Positions 1 through 11,851 of a stretch of DNA of 64,000 nt are shown in pieces (position 1 is the stretch's first letter; the number at the start of each line of letters is the position of its first letter). The DNA is from Hofstenia miamia (Eukaryota; Xenacoelomorpha; Acoela). Under the pieces are notes generated by a model. That model did not search any database, was not told the DNA's origin, and saw only the letters and a program-made list of their open reading frames with translations. Position numbers and translations under genes: made by a program. The stretch covers positions 510,890 through 574,889 of the forward strand of contig SCFE01000020.1 of assembly GCA_004352715.1 (NCBI GenBank), in the 5' to 3' direction.

Positions 1-1605
1 ATGATTTGCCATAAATATTTCCAAGAAATGTTCGCCAAAATGTCATTGGTATTTTTAAATTAGATTTGGTGTGGCAGAAAGAGGATTTCATCAATGTTGA
101 GACATAGTTATCGCTGTTTACTTTAAATCTCAAGGAGAAATTCTACAATGCTTGTAGTTAGCTAATCTTTTCTTGAAAAATGGTTTCGGACACTTCAGAC
201 CAAATCAGAGAATCTGCTAAGAAGTTTCATTATGTGAGCTTTTTTCAGTCTATTTATATTGAAAATGTCTAATAACAGTCTTTCTTCGCCATATATGATG
301 CCTGGTTACGTACCTCATGCCATCCGCGAGTTGATTATCTCCAAACATTTGGAAGGCATGACTCAACGTAGTATAGCCCGACTTGTAGAACGACCTCGAA
401 GTACTGTCGGGGATATCACCATGCGGTTCACATCTGATAACATCATTGCCCCCAAGCCAAAGTCCGAAACCCCAAAGAAGACCTCCAAAACCTCCCAATC
501 AGCACTTGGGTGCCTTTCAAAGCGAAATCCCAGGAAGATTTTAGAGGAAATTTGCAAGGAATGGGCTGATGGTCACCTCGTGATAGCAAGAAGTGTGGGA
601 AACATCCTGAAGAAGTACTCAATTGGGAACTTCGTGGCACCCAGAAAGCCATTCTTAACCTCAAAGCAAAGATTACGCCGGGTGAGGTGGGCCAATTTAA
701 TGAAACACTATTAATCTGTTCATTGGTTTAATATTATATTTTAAGATGAGTCAAGTTTTGAGCTATACTAATCGAAAAGAATGTTGATAAGGAGACAAAC
801 TGGGTAGAAGTTCAGATTCTTGCCTCAACTTACTCGGGGATCATGAATTATGGTGGGAAATCTGTAATGATATGTGGTACAATATGAAAGTGTGCCTTTC
901 GCAAGATTGTTCACATCACTGGTATTCTCCTAAGCTCTTGATATGCTCGGATTCTAGAAAAGTGACTCTTGCCACTCCTTACAAGTGATCAACATATCAG
1001 CAGGCTGGTGCTCCATGTCATACCTCAAAAGAAATGACAACAATAGTGCGGTTGCTATCTCTGCTGACTGGCTTCCAGACCTTACATTTATCGAAAATAT
1101 GTGGAAATAGGTCAAATATCGAATTGGACAGCATACTCTTCACACTGAAGACGAGCTGTGGACCGCAATGAAGAAAGAATTTTATGTAATTCCCAACAGC
1201 TCTATTAAAAGACTTTTTGCTTCTATCCCTGATCGCCTTGAAGCTGTATATTCGCTCAAAGATACACCCTACAAAATATTAGAAGAGACAATTTTGTTGC
1301 TAAGGGCTTGTATTGCATCAAATATTAATCTATGTATCTTATATTTTGAAATCACTTTTTTTGGATTTGCTCATTTGTTTAAATTTTTTCATTTGGCAGA
1401 ATACATTTTTCCAATACAAGTTTTTTAATTTTGATTAAAAATTAATAACCAAATGTTATTCTACATATTTTATGGTATTAGACATACAAAGTTTCTTTTC
1501 TTAATCAAAATAACACTTAGTTATAGTTTTAGGCACACTATATCCAATGAATGTTCAATATTTATTCAAAACAGCAAGGTGGTCGAATATATGTTTCCAG
1601 TACTG
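1..1605 (+). mobile_element. Tc1-type DNA transposon, copy A (5' end outside window)
   Basis: By eye this is base-for-base the same as 12237-13841. The window opens 29 bases inside the element, so the 5' terminal repeat is missing. The 3' terminus is present: CCAGTACTG ending at 1605, followed by the target TA at 1606-1607. The enclosed transposase is broken (see the pseudogene entry), so this is a dead copy. It belongs to the Tc1/mariner superfamily, whose members insert at TA. Confidence 0.88.
265..1284 (+). pseudogene. Tc1 transposase, broken (copy A)
   Basis: Relic of a Tc1 cut-and-paste transposase. The intact first part (ATG at 265, stop at 712-714, about 149 codons) has the paired-like helix-turn-helix: residues around IRELIISKHLEGMTQRSIAR and RPRSTVGDI, then a basic stretch and RVRWANLM near the start of the DDE domain. 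After that the frame is lost. The C-terminal part resumes from about 1066 as DWLPDLTFIENMW, the Tc1 signature around the last catalytic acid, is cut by a TAG, and continues from ATG 1168 through RLEAVYSLKDTPYKI. The middle of the catalytic domain carries several stops and frameshifts. A Tc1 transposase is normally about 340 residues. The same breaks occur in the second copy, so the inactivation predates the duplication. Confidence 0.87.
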
Positions 1606-1610
1606 TACAA

Positions 1611-1632
1611 TATATATATATATATATATATA
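1611..1632. repeat. (TA)n microsatellite
   Basis: About 11 TA units immediately after the Tc1 3' target site. The second copy has a longer run at 13845-13876, the only difference I see between the copies over the first 1.8 kb. Confidence 0.95.
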
Positions 1633-1975
1633 AGTTTGCTTTTAAGGGAAGCAGTAGTCAGTTTTGCATCAGATCAGAACTTCTTAGCCGTCTTTGACTG
1701 TTGTTTACTAAAAGCAAATTTGGCATTAATCATTATACGTATTTTACAGCTACTTTGTTATAGTATTTTACCCAGATTTTTTGGTACTGTTATATATATA
1801 TTGCTGTTAAAGGATGCAGTAGCTAGTTTTGCATCAGATTAGAACTTCTTAGCCGTATTTGAATGTAGTTGACTAAAACCAAATTTGGCATTAATCATAA
1901 TACGTATTTTACAGCTACTTTGTTATGGTATTACACCCAGATTTTTTTTGGCACTGTTAAAACTACATGAATTGG
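1633..1975. repeat. Local direct duplication of about 165 bp
   Basis: 1633-1793 and about 1800-1962 are diverged direct copies sharing GCATCAGATYAGAACTTCTT and TTTTACAGCTACTTTGTTAT, joined by a short TA run. The first is identical to 13877-14035 in the other segment copy, the second is not. The second segment copy has only one such unit. Confidence 0.8.
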
Positions 1976-2189
1976 CTAATAAAGGTGTGGTTTACCTAAA
2001 GAATCAAAAAATTTTCCCCATTTTCTTAGGAAATATTGAATATATCGTAAAAAACAAAAATTTTTTCATAATCAATAGAATATAGTGATCTTGCCACAAT
2101 ACATTAAATATTATTTTTTGCTATGAACTTTAGACTTAAAATTTTTTTTGAGTTTGCATGAAACTCTTTTATAAGTTTGAAGGCTCGTT

Positions 2190-3400
2190 CAGCATTTTGA
2201 TTAGATCGAGGAATATCACTCATGAGTTTTGTCTTATCGATTACAGTCGACAATCACAAAAAGTGGCTTCACTATATTGTTGCGAATAAAATCAAGCGTC
2301 GGCCCATTCATAAGCGATGAAGTTGCATGCCTTAGTCAGGATGTGGCACCTGCCTGGAAGGAGAAAAAATCATTTAACTGCGTATATGGCGCGTGAGTTC
2401 CATCTTGCTTAGTACAAGTTAGGGAGGTTCTTCTAGCTGATTAGGGACCAAAAAGATGCTGCCTTGAGGTGATTGTCATAGTTCGTATAAAAACTTAAAG
2501 TCGTTCTGTCATCCAGGATTTTCGCTTTTTTCAATTTCATCCGTGGGGATTTTGTTGTATTCACCCAAAAGAGATTCGTATTTCTATTATATTATGTCAA
2601 TGAATTCGTACTTAAGCTTTGATTTTGTTTTTGGCTCATTAATAAGGAAGTTCATTACTTGCTTCAGAAGACGGTCAAGTACGGTGTGTTGGCAGCCAAT
2701 GTACTGAAGCCTTTGAATACCTTTTCTTGTCACTTTATCATGTATAAATATCACAAGCCCGCGTGAATGACCAGTATTCACGTAAGTCGTGTCACAATTT
2801 ATAATTCGGATGATTTTCCATGCATTTTTATCATTAATTAGCTGTTGCAACTTTTCATAAAGGTGTTTAGCTCAACCACTTTCACATTTCAAAATAGCCA
2901 GTATAATTTCATGAGAAGTATTTTTCAGAAGTACAACTTGATGCTCTTCCCCATCTAGCTTTTTCACTCAAAATGAATACAATAAATATCTCCACTTTGA
3001 AGGTTTTAAATAATTTTTATTTTCATTTCATGACCCACTCTGATTAGTCTCCTCCAAATATCCGATCGGTATGGGATTGGTTTTTTGTTTTTGTCATTTT
3101 GGTTTATTAGTCGATTGATTTTTTTCAAAAAAGCGCAGAAGTAAGAGAGAGAAGTCCAAAGTTTCTTTCCAAACAGTTTCTATGCCTTGAATGATAATTT
3201 TTATTCTTTGTTTCCGCTGTTTCATGGTGTAAAAAAGAAAGCAAAGTTACCTAGAATTTGCCAATTTGTCGACATACGTGTGAGCTTTGAATGTTTTTCA
3301 ACATGTGGAATGCCGTTTTTGCTTTAGAGAAGAAGGAAGATTCTTCTTACAGATAGATTTATTCGGCATTAGCGCTGTTGTTAGAGTTTTTAGACGTTGT
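2190..3400 (-). pseudogene. Uncharacterised transposase-like family, N-terminal half relic (copy A)
   Basis: Reverse-strand relic matching 14390-15640. The clearest open piece is 2587-2850, with the motifs DTTYVNTGHSRGLV and QYIGCQHTVLD followed by a stretch ending YEFIDII. Upstream on this strand (2850-3300), homologous sequence to the other copy is broken by stops. From memory, a DTT-x-VNTG segment followed by CQHHVLD occurs in a large group of uncharacterised invertebrate proteins that behave like transposon products, possibly with an RNase H fold. I infer that relationship and cannot name the family. It is not a working gene. Confidence 0.5.
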
Positions 3401-4278
3401 ATAATTTTTATATAATATTTTTATATAACAGAAAGCTAAAATGTATAAGATAAAATCATCCAAATATAGTATTTTTAGACGAATGCCAAACTAATATTAT
3501 ACTACATGTCATATAAATATTGAAATGGACTATTTTGTATTGGATCTTTAATAATAGATATAAGTCATTATAATAAACCCCAAATTGGTGTAAAAGAGCC
3601 ATTAATGCATTAATCATAGACGGACTAGTTTTAAAGAATGATCTAAAATAATGACGTGAATTATAAATTTTAAATACTTAAAAATGTTGCACTATAATCA
3701 TAATACCTATCTAAAATAATGTATTCTGTAAAACTACAGAGGAATAAATATCTATAATAATTTACAATTTTACACATACCCGATGCTAATCCTACCCTAC
3801 TCTACCTCTGATTTGCTCAATGTGCACCATAGAGCCAGGGTTTTACCATTTAATTTGATAAAAGAGGTAGCTATAATTACTCTTCTTGAAAGGGAAGTGA
3901 TATTTTATCATAAGGAAGATTGTAATATTTTAGGCCTGAATTTTTTAGTATTTCAAATATTTAAAGAAGGCTTGAATCTGGAAACCTCAGCTCTAATATC
4001 TAAGAAATAACTTAAGGTTACCAAAAGGTTGGTACTTTTTTATTATATTTTAAAACGTATTCCATAAATAAGAACATATTAATGTATTTTAGAGCATTTT
4101 ATATAAATGAATAATTAATGGGATTTTATGAAAACAATGATTTTTATACCTTCTAACGGGGGGGAGGGATTTTTTATAAATTTTTAAAATTTAACATTAC
4201 CAATGTTTTCTATAAGCAAATGTTCCACTAATGAAAAAGGTTTCATTTAATTATTTAAAAGAATTCTTTCCATCACCT

Positions 4279-4312
<34 letters not shown>

Positions 4313-5560
4313 ACATATATATTTATTTATAGTATGTTGTTTTAATATTTGAGGATAAATTATTGACATTACATAGTACAACAAGCAATAAGTATAGAAT
4401 TATTAGCAAGTATTTCTATATTTTTGTAAATTGGTAATGATATTTTTAATTTTAAGTTCCATGTGACATAAATGGCGACTTATAGCGATTAAGTGTAGCA
4501 AAATTTGGAATTTTAATTTCAGATTTCTCAAGAAGCAAAATTCATAAGCGCACAAGAAATTATTGACTATTTGTGAGGTTAATAAATAAATTGCTATTGC
4601 TATTGCAACAATATATAACAAATTTGGGTAATTCTATTTATCTTATGTTTTTTATTTATATTTTACATGTTTTATAATGATATAATATGGTAATGATTGT
4701 ATTATAAAAAAATGAGGATTTCCGAAATATTGGCATTTATCTATTTATATGCAATTTAAAATTTAAACACAAATCCTAATTTAATCAACAAAAGATTTTT
4801 GGTGCAATTTAATGAAAAGCAATTCATTTAAACCATGCATTATAGTAAAACATATTTTTGGATTAATGAATATATATAAGAAATTACCTGAACTAAGGCA
4901 ACAATAATGAGCAGCAATTCGCCTTTACCCATTGAGAATACCAGTATTTTAATAAATAATATGTATTACATTGATATTTAATGCTGTTGCTATAGCAGAT
5001 GCAAATCTGTTAACAAATTTATAATCACCTGATGCAACATTAATTTACAAAAGAATTGTAAATTAGACAGATTTCATTCAAAATCTTCATCTGCACATTA
5101 TAATAATTGTCGGTAATTGAATAAATACTTTGCTTACAATTTATAGTTAGAGATTTCAAAGAAAATCTATATGATGAAAGACCTGAAAAAACAATTTATA
5201 AACAGTAGGAGTTGCCTAACAGGAAGTTAAGCACACATTATATCTGGACTAAAATATGATTTTTTATGTAATTGTTAATATACATGCATATGGTAAGAAT
5301 GACATATATCTAGTAGGCATTTATTAGACGCATAAGTTTTCTCAAAATATTTTATATTTGAACATATATTTACATATGACCAAGACGATACCTAGACAGG
5401 ACATGAACTGCTAGTTGGGATTAATTCGACCTGGGTGGATAATTTCTTTTTAAATATAGAAATATTTATAGTAAATGCACAAAAATCCTGAAGTAATGTT
5501 TTAATTTAAAGCATTGCATTGAGTAATGAAAAACAAAATAAAACAACCAAAATGAAAATA
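3401..5560. other. AT-rich spacer, no gene seen
   Basis: Very AT-rich, homologous to about 15641-17800. It holds a (TA)n run at 4282-4308 and only short open frames without recognisable motifs. The ORFs at 3783-4010 and 4403-4621 are not preserved as open frames in the second copy, which argues against coding. Confidence 0.6.
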
Positions 5561-5699
5561 ATAATTTTATTTAAATTTCAAAATCTTTTCTGAATGTTTT
5601 CTAAACTTTGTGTAGTTTAGTGAAATTGTTCAATAAGATGTTTGGTCTTTTCAAACAAATTCCACTAAGAGATTTAAACGTAATTGTATGTTCAGAAGC

Positions 5700-7480
5700 A
5701 ATTAATTTCATTCCTCTAATTAAAATTTTTTCCTAAAGTTTCTGTTGAATGATGGAAAAACACTACCGAAAAAGAAAAATTATCAACTGTTAGAAATGAT
5801 AGCTCATGTTTTTCAATTCGAGCAAAATAGCAAAACGTGTGGCATTCCATTCAGGTGCAAAAATTACTTAGTTCTATCTAAGGGATTTGTTTGAAAAATT
5901 ACTTCTAAAGAAATATAGTAATTACTACCAGAATATCTTCTGAAATGCGCAGGCAATTCTTCAATTGTATCTCCACCTTCTAGTTGTATACAATATAATG
6001 ATTGGCCTGTGAAATAGAACGATTAGTTGTCCGCATTAACGCCTTTGAAATGTCAATTGTTAAGAATCTTGGACGATTAGAAGCTTTGACAGGAGCCATG
6101 AATTGAGCTAATTGCCCAATCATGTATGGAAAACTTGGTTGATCTTGATCATCTATTGTTATAGGCTTTCAAATAAATAATAAGTTCAAAATTCTGTTAT
6201 ATTGAGTTGAAGACATTTCCAATATAGAATAAACGTCTAATTATTCTAATAATCAAAGTTATTTCCTTTGCAACATCAGTGTTCTTGTGCTTAAAGTTAA
6301 TGCAGACGCAATTGCTTCTGTAAAAACCTTAAGTGCAAGAGACATTGCTTGTTTTTCAATGTCTTTTTGATACCCAGTTGAAAAAGTAAGACTTGACTGC
6401 CTAGACAATTTTGAACGCTCATATTGATATAAAAGTTCAATGTGCTTCCAATACTTGTTTTTCCTACTACTTGAAGAAAATATGTCATAGAAGTTGAGAA
6501 TTTTAGAATGTTCAGTATGCCAGTAATTTCTAATTGCCTTAATGAGATTAGTGAGGTCGTTTAATAGATAAAATGGGCTTATGCAAACAATTTGATGTTT
6601 TCCTAACCAACTACAAAGCTTGATTGACTTTGCAATTGTCTCAAACTATACCTAGAACTTATATATCGCATTCAGCTAATACAAGCAAATATCGGTTATT
6701 GTAGATAATGCAAATTTAGAAGTGTAATTGCTAATTGGTTGCAATTTATGAACAAATGATAAGCCACTAAAAACAAACTAACACCACGCCAAGAGCAGTT
6801 TTTGCCAATTCAGTTAGATTGTCCATAGTAAAAACATAATCGTTGCCACCATGAAAAGTTACCTTAGTATTTACATACACTTCAGAAATGTTTATTAAAC
6901 ACGCTTCTTCTCTTTTTGTCAGTGAATTTACAAAATTTTGCAAAAGCTCAGTGTTATCCTTCTTTGATATAGCGCTTCTCACTTCTTGCAAGTAACGAAT
7001 ACGTGGCAAATAACAATAATTGAGAACATATTGATATACATGTCTAGTTACTTTCAACCCAAACACTAATAGAACATCAATTTGATCATATAGACTTTAT
7101 TTAATAAATGAATTTGGCGTTCTAAAACTTTTCTTTGTCAGATTTTCCAGTCTTCTCAACTACAGCAATCAAGCACCTAAAAAGTTTATAGAGTTGACTC
7201 CATCTCGTTACAAAACTGTCATCTAGAAAATTCATACGAATTTCTTTTAAATCTGTGCAGCACCAACAATGATATCCCGATTCACATTTATCAAAAAACT
7301 TGAAAATGGAATCACAAAAATAATTTGAAATCATTTGCATATTTGAATGAAAGTTATTTAAGTAATTGTCATAATTAATCAGGCTGAATTATCCGAACTT
7401 CAAACTAATGTTGTCCGCATTTTCGGTTGTGGGGGAGAATTAATAGAAATAGTAGGCACATTTGCAAAAATATTTGGTGG
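5700..7480 (-). pseudogene. P-element/THAP9-like transposase relic (copy A)
   Basis: Degenerate reverse-strand coding region. In coding order: about 7480-7122 an N-terminal part (ending TGKSDKEKF); 7066-6767 with LPRIRYLQEVRSAISKK, then VNTKVTFHGGNDYVF and LAKTALGVV, which resembles the RNase H-like core of P-type transposases; 6600-6290 with LLNDLTNLIKAIRNYW and KYWKHIELLYQYERSKL, like the conserved segment where this family has IKNIRNNW and W..I..LY; and about 6300-5830 with VFTEAIASALT and further pieces. Many stops and frameshifts make it non-functional. The match is from remembered family motifs, not a search. Compared with the second copy it lacks about 150 bp near 5830 but keeps about 120 bp near 6060-6180 that the other has lost. 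Confidence 0.6.
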
Positions 7481-8359
7481 TATAATAGGAACAAGAAATC
7501 CTCCCAATCATCTTAAATTTCAAACTAAAACAGGCTTAATATTTCTTAGTTCAATAATTTTGGAAAAATTGCTTAAGGTAGTGTCATCATCTCCACATTA
7601 TATTACAGCATCATTGAATTAGTCACAAAAGACTGAGAATTTTATTGTATGGAAAACAATCAGAACGGCAATTTGCCAATGAATTCTCAGTTTGAGATTA
7701 TTTAAGACTTTCTGATTGGAGACACCTTAAAGGGTTTTTCACAAAATCTTAGAAAATTTTCCTGAGGACTTAACTTAGTATTCTTTAGGTCTTATTGAAA
7801 CACTAATTTGTATTCTTCAAGAAGGTTTCTGAAGAGCTCATTAACACTTCTCTAAGATCAAAAATGTTGGTACTTTTAATTAATTTAAATTTGGTGGAAA
7901 AATTCCGTTTAAATATTTTATGAATACACTGCAAAAACACTAAAACCAAAATGTATGCATACAATGTAGTAGTGGACATGAAACTCTTATAATCACATTG
8001 ATATTAGGAAAGTGTAGAATATATATTCAGTAATGAAATACACATTGAATCAGCAAATGCACATATGTTATATCAACTAAAATTGGAATTTTGTATTTAA
8101 GAATGCCCAACTCAATATAATAACAACCCAACTAAATTGGAGAAGAAATACCAGTACATAAGCTAAGACAAACATAGTAAATTAGCGAGTATATCTACAT
8201 TTGTACATACTTATATAATCGAAAACTCAATCAAAACTTGAAATGTTAAGAATAACATGATATACCGATATTTAATTAAGACTATCTCCATCTAAAATTG
8301 AATTTGTTCCATGAAGCAATTTTGATTAAAATGCGAGGGTTTCTATGCTGATGGATTGA
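7481..8359. other. AT-rich spacer, no gene seen
   Basis: Homologous to about 19770-20620 in the other segment copy. I see no conserved motif. Confidence 0.5.
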
Positions 8360-8788
8360 AATAGTTTTATTAATGATTTACCTGATATTTGTCGAAAAGT
8401 TATGCCTTTTTTATTTGCAGATGATTTGAAGATTCAGGCATTTTCTACTGATTCACTTTTAGATGATTTTACACTTGTTCAAAACTGGTCTGCTGAAAAC
8501 AAGCTTTTTTTTAATATTAAAAAATTTTAAATAATGGAATTTCCATATCTTAGTAAAGACACAAGCTTACAATTTTTCGATCAACGAATTAATTTTAAAA
8601 TATAATCGTGTACAAATATTTCCACAGTGGGAAGGGCGACAGCTACCATTCAATACTCACTGGAAAATTAAATTGCAATTATATAATTCTATGATGAGTC
8701 ATTAATTATATGTTCTTCTGTAGTATGGTATTCAAACTTGTCTATGTTTGATAAGATTCAACGATTTTAACGTAGTCGTAATCATATA
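8360..8788 (+). pseudogene. LINE reverse transcriptase fragment
   Basis: From 8363 the frame reads SFINDLPDICRKVMPFLFADD and on to NWSAENKLFFNIKK before a TAA near 8528. FADD (8414-8425) is the catalytic YADD-type box of a non-LTR reverse transcriptase, and FINDLP plus the NWSAENKL block are usual just before and after it. Beyond 8530 the frame shifts and decays, then the 1,000-N gap begins. Homology with the other segment copy ends within this piece because that copy runs into its own gap at 20628. Confidence 0.8.
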
Positions 8789-9788
8789 NNNNNNNNNNNN
8801 NNNNNNNNNNNNNNNNNNNNNNNNNNNNNNNNNNNNNNNNNNNNNNNNNNNNNNNNNNNNNNNNNNNNNNNNNNNNNNNNNNNNNNNNNNNNNNNNNNNN
8901 NNNNNNNNNNNNNNNNNNNNNNNNNNNNNNNNNNNNNNNNNNNNNNNNNNNNNNNNNNNNNNNNNNNNNNNNNNNNNNNNNNNNNNNNNNNNNNNNNNNN
9001 NNNNNNNNNNNNNNNNNNNNNNNNNNNNNNNNNNNNNNNNNNNNNNNNNNNNNNNNNNNNNNNNNNNNNNNNNNNNNNNNNNNNNNNNNNNNNNNNNNNN
9101 NNNNNNNNNNNNNNNNNNNNNNNNNNNNNNNNNNNNNNNNNNNNNNNNNNNNNNNNNNNNNNNNNNNNNNNNNNNNNNNNNNNNNNNNNNNNNNNNNNNN
9201 NNNNNNNNNNNNNNNNNNNNNNNNNNNNNNNNNNNNNNNNNNNNNNNNNNNNNNNNNNNNNNNNNNNNNNNNNNNNNNNNNNNNNNNNNNNNNNNNNNNN
9301 NNNNNNNNNNNNNNNNNNNNNNNNNNNNNNNNNNNNNNNNNNNNNNNNNNNNNNNNNNNNNNNNNNNNNNNNNNNNNNNNNNNNNNNNNNNNNNNNNNNN
9401 NNNNNNNNNNNNNNNNNNNNNNNNNNNNNNNNNNNNNNNNNNNNNNNNNNNNNNNNNNNNNNNNNNNNNNNNNNNNNNNNNNNNNNNNNNNNNNNNNNNN
9501 NNNNNNNNNNNNNNNNNNNNNNNNNNNNNNNNNNNNNNNNNNNNNNNNNNNNNNNNNNNNNNNNNNNNNNNNNNNNNNNNNNNNNNNNNNNNNNNNNNNN
9601 NNNNNNNNNNNNNNNNNNNNNNNNNNNNNNNNNNNNNNNNNNNNNNNNNNNNNNNNNNNNNNNNNNNNNNNNNNNNNNNNNNNNNNNNNNNNNNNNNNNN
9701 NNNNNNNNNNNNNNNNNNNNNNNNNNNNNNNNNNNNNNNNNNNNNNNNNNNNNNNNNNNNNNNNNNNNNNNNNNNNNNNNNNNNNNNN
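8789..9788. other. Assembly gap, 1,000 N
   Basis: Exactly 1,000 N, a placeholder size. All open frames drawn through it are meaningless. Confidence 0.99.
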
Positions 9789-10096
9789 TGAGGGTATCTT
9801 TTCCAAGTAATGCTGCTGGCGTAATAACTGGCGGGGCATTCTTCCACCATGTGCCAAAGAGAAGAGTCGTTCAATTAGTAGAATCACATAGGCAAAACAA
9901 TATTCCAATCACGTTCAGTAATTGCACCAAGTTCGATATTATCGTCGCTGTCCTCGTTCTCTGATTCTGCAGATGTTGAAGATGATAAAATTTGGTCTTC
10001 TTCGTTTTCACTTTCTGAATATTCATTATCCGTGTTGTCATCAAAACCATAACGTTGTACTGGAAGTCTTTCACGTCTTGGTCTACTGTACGCCAT
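9789..10096 (-). pseudogene. piggyBac-like transposase, N-terminal fragment
   Basis: Reverse-strand frame from ATG at 10094-10096 to a stop at 9884, 70 residues. It begins MAYSRPRRERLPVQRYGF and becomes a strongly acidic, serine-rich stretch (repeated SESENEED-like runs) ending ITERDWNIVLP. An acidic low-complexity N terminus ahead of a tryptophan-containing segment is typical of piggyBac transposases and PGBD proteins, and the adjacent TTAA-CCC terminus supports this. The frame breaks at 9884, shifted sequence continues to 9789, and the catalytic domain would lie in the gap. Full-length proteins of this family are about 550-600 residues. Confidence 0.65.
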
Positions 10097-10354
10097 GACA
10101 AGAATAATACAAACTGGTTAAACACAAGCTTCATTCACTCACTCACTCCAGTGAATAGTGTAGGTGAAAATGTATGACTCACTCCGGAGAATAGGTAGGT
10201 AAAAATAATTGTCTGTGCAGCGGCTATTGCTTGATGAAGTGTTTAAACAGACGGCTAATAAAAACATAGCAGTTATAAAGAATAGAGTTGCGTGTGCATT
10301 GCCCGCCCGCCGGACACCTATCGCGGGCATTGCCCGCGCGCCGACCGCAAAGGG
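9789..10354 (-). mobile_element. piggyBac-like element, 5' end
   Basis: On the reverse strand the element starts at 10354 with CCCTTTGCGGTCGGCGCGCG beside a TTAA at 10355-10358, the piggyBac target site. The terminal region is strikingly GC-rich and contains a palindrome around GGGCATTGCCC plus a second GCATTGCCCGC copy about 35 bases further in. The transposase start lies about 260 bases inside. The other end is in the gap or absent. Confidence 0.78.
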
Positions 10355-10358
10355 TTAA

Positions 10359-11099
10359 ACGTACATATTGTTTAGGTCAAATGCTGAAATTCGCCGCATG
10401 AGCAGAATTATGCCCTTCAACATTACGCATTGGGACTGATGCCTGGATCACCTTGAAAATCTAAGCATACTAGCATTGAGATCAAGGTGTTGATAAAAAA
10501 AGCCTGTGATGCATTTGCAATTTGCATGCATTTTTGTTTTTATTTATAACTTCTTTGATTTTAACTCTGATAAAAACATGTTGTAAAAATGCATTGACAC
10601 CGTTTTGGGGATAAGAATGTGCCAATAATTGTAAACAAAACCATTTAGAGGTGTTCATATATTGCTATTTTTACTTCTGACAATAACAATAAAAAATGAA
10701 TTACCTAATCCGTCTGAGATGCCTTTTAGAACATTTCAAGCTTGTTTTAGTTTTTTAAAACATAGTGGTTCACTAGTGATAACTGAAGGACGTGGACGAC
10801 CTCGGCAATTTGTGCTGTAAAGTATTTCATGCTGTCAGCCTTCAAAGTTAAGAATAAAAAGTACACAAAAGTGGTAAAAACGTCAGAATGGTAGTGCAGA
10901 GGCATTTGAAGAAACCTGGAATTGTTAAGAGTATTCTTAAAAATATTCCTTATTTAATTTCCCTTCATGAAGAAAAATGATGAAATTTTACAACTGACTG
11001 GGTAAACCATCATTTCATGATGGTCTTATGACAGAAAAATTATCTTTTGAATCCACAGCATTGTACTTTAAAGCATTCTTATTTATTCCTGAATTATTG
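10359..11099. other. Unassigned sequence outside piggyBac end
   Basis: No intact gene. A short frame near 10775-10815 reads EGRGRPRQF, an AT-hook-like motif also seen in some Tc1-type transposases, but nothing around it supports a call. Confidence 0.35.
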
Positions 11100-11165
11100 A
11101 TTTAATTTGAAAATTGTTGACGGATCAGCAAAGTTTACAATAAACAACCAAAAATATTGCAAAAT

Positions 11166-11259
11166 ATCACTTAGGTATAGTTTTAGGCACACTATATCTA
11201 ATGAATGTTTATTATTTATTTAAAATAGCAAGGTATTCGAATACATATTTCCAGTATTG
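11166..11259 (+). mobile_element. Tc1 3'-end fragment
   Basis: About 95 bases match 13748-13841 imperfectly: the CACTTAGGTATAGTTTTAGG block through the terminus CCAGTATTG, followed by TA at 11260-11261. It is a diverged 3' end of the same Tc1 family, separated by a (TA/CATA)n run from the next element start. Confidence 0.75.
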
Positions 11260-11300
11260 TACAATATATACATATATATATATATATATATACATATATA

Positions 11301-11851
11301 CAGTACTGGAACAAAGAATTCGGCCACCCAAATATTTCTAAGAAATAGACTCCAAGAATGTCATGGTTATTTCTTAGTTAGATTTGGGGTTGCAGAAAGA
11401 GGAATTCATCAATGTTGAGACAAAATTATCAATGTTCAATTTAAATCTCAAGGAGAAATGCTACAATGCTTGTAGTTTGCTAATCTTTTCTTGGAAAATG
11501 TATTCGGTCATTTTAGAACAAATCAGAGAATCAGAAAAAAAATTTTATTTGTTGAACTTTTTTCAGTCTATTTGTATTGAAAATGACTAATAACAGTCTT
11601 TCTACGTCATTTATGATGCCTGGTTACGTAGCTCTTGCCATCCGCGAGTTGATTATCTCCAAACATTTGGAAGGGATGAATCAACGTAATATAGCCCGAC
11701 TAGTAGAGCGACCTCGAACCTACTGCGGGGACATCATTAGACGTTTCACTTCTGAAAAAATTATTGCCACAAGCCAAAATCCGGAAAACCAAAGAAGACC
11801 TCCAAAACCTCCCAATCAACTCTTATGTGAATTTTAAATCCAAATCCCAGG
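11301..11851 (+). mobile_element. Truncated Tc1 element, 5' part
   Basis: Starts with CAGTACTGG after TA at 11299-11300 and follows the 12208 element, diverged, to about 11851. ATG 11583 opens the same helix-turn-helix frame (MTNNSLSTSFMMPGY, then IRELIISKHLEGMNQRNIAR), ending at a stop at 11835-11837. After the shared AAATCCCAGG block the sequence switches abruptly to a different family, so the rest of this Tc1 is missing. Confidence 0.8.

Noticed and set aside
250-664. Reverse-strand open frames over the Tc1 N-terminal region (and the same at 12486-12900)
   Set aside because: Shadows of the forward transposase frame, which has the helix-turn-helix motifs.
3783-4621. Short ORFs in the duplicated AT-rich spacer
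   Set aside because: Not conserved as open frames in the second segment copy.
8732-9908. Long open frames across 8789-9788 and the other 1,000-N gaps
   Set aside because: They exist only because N runs contain no stop codons.
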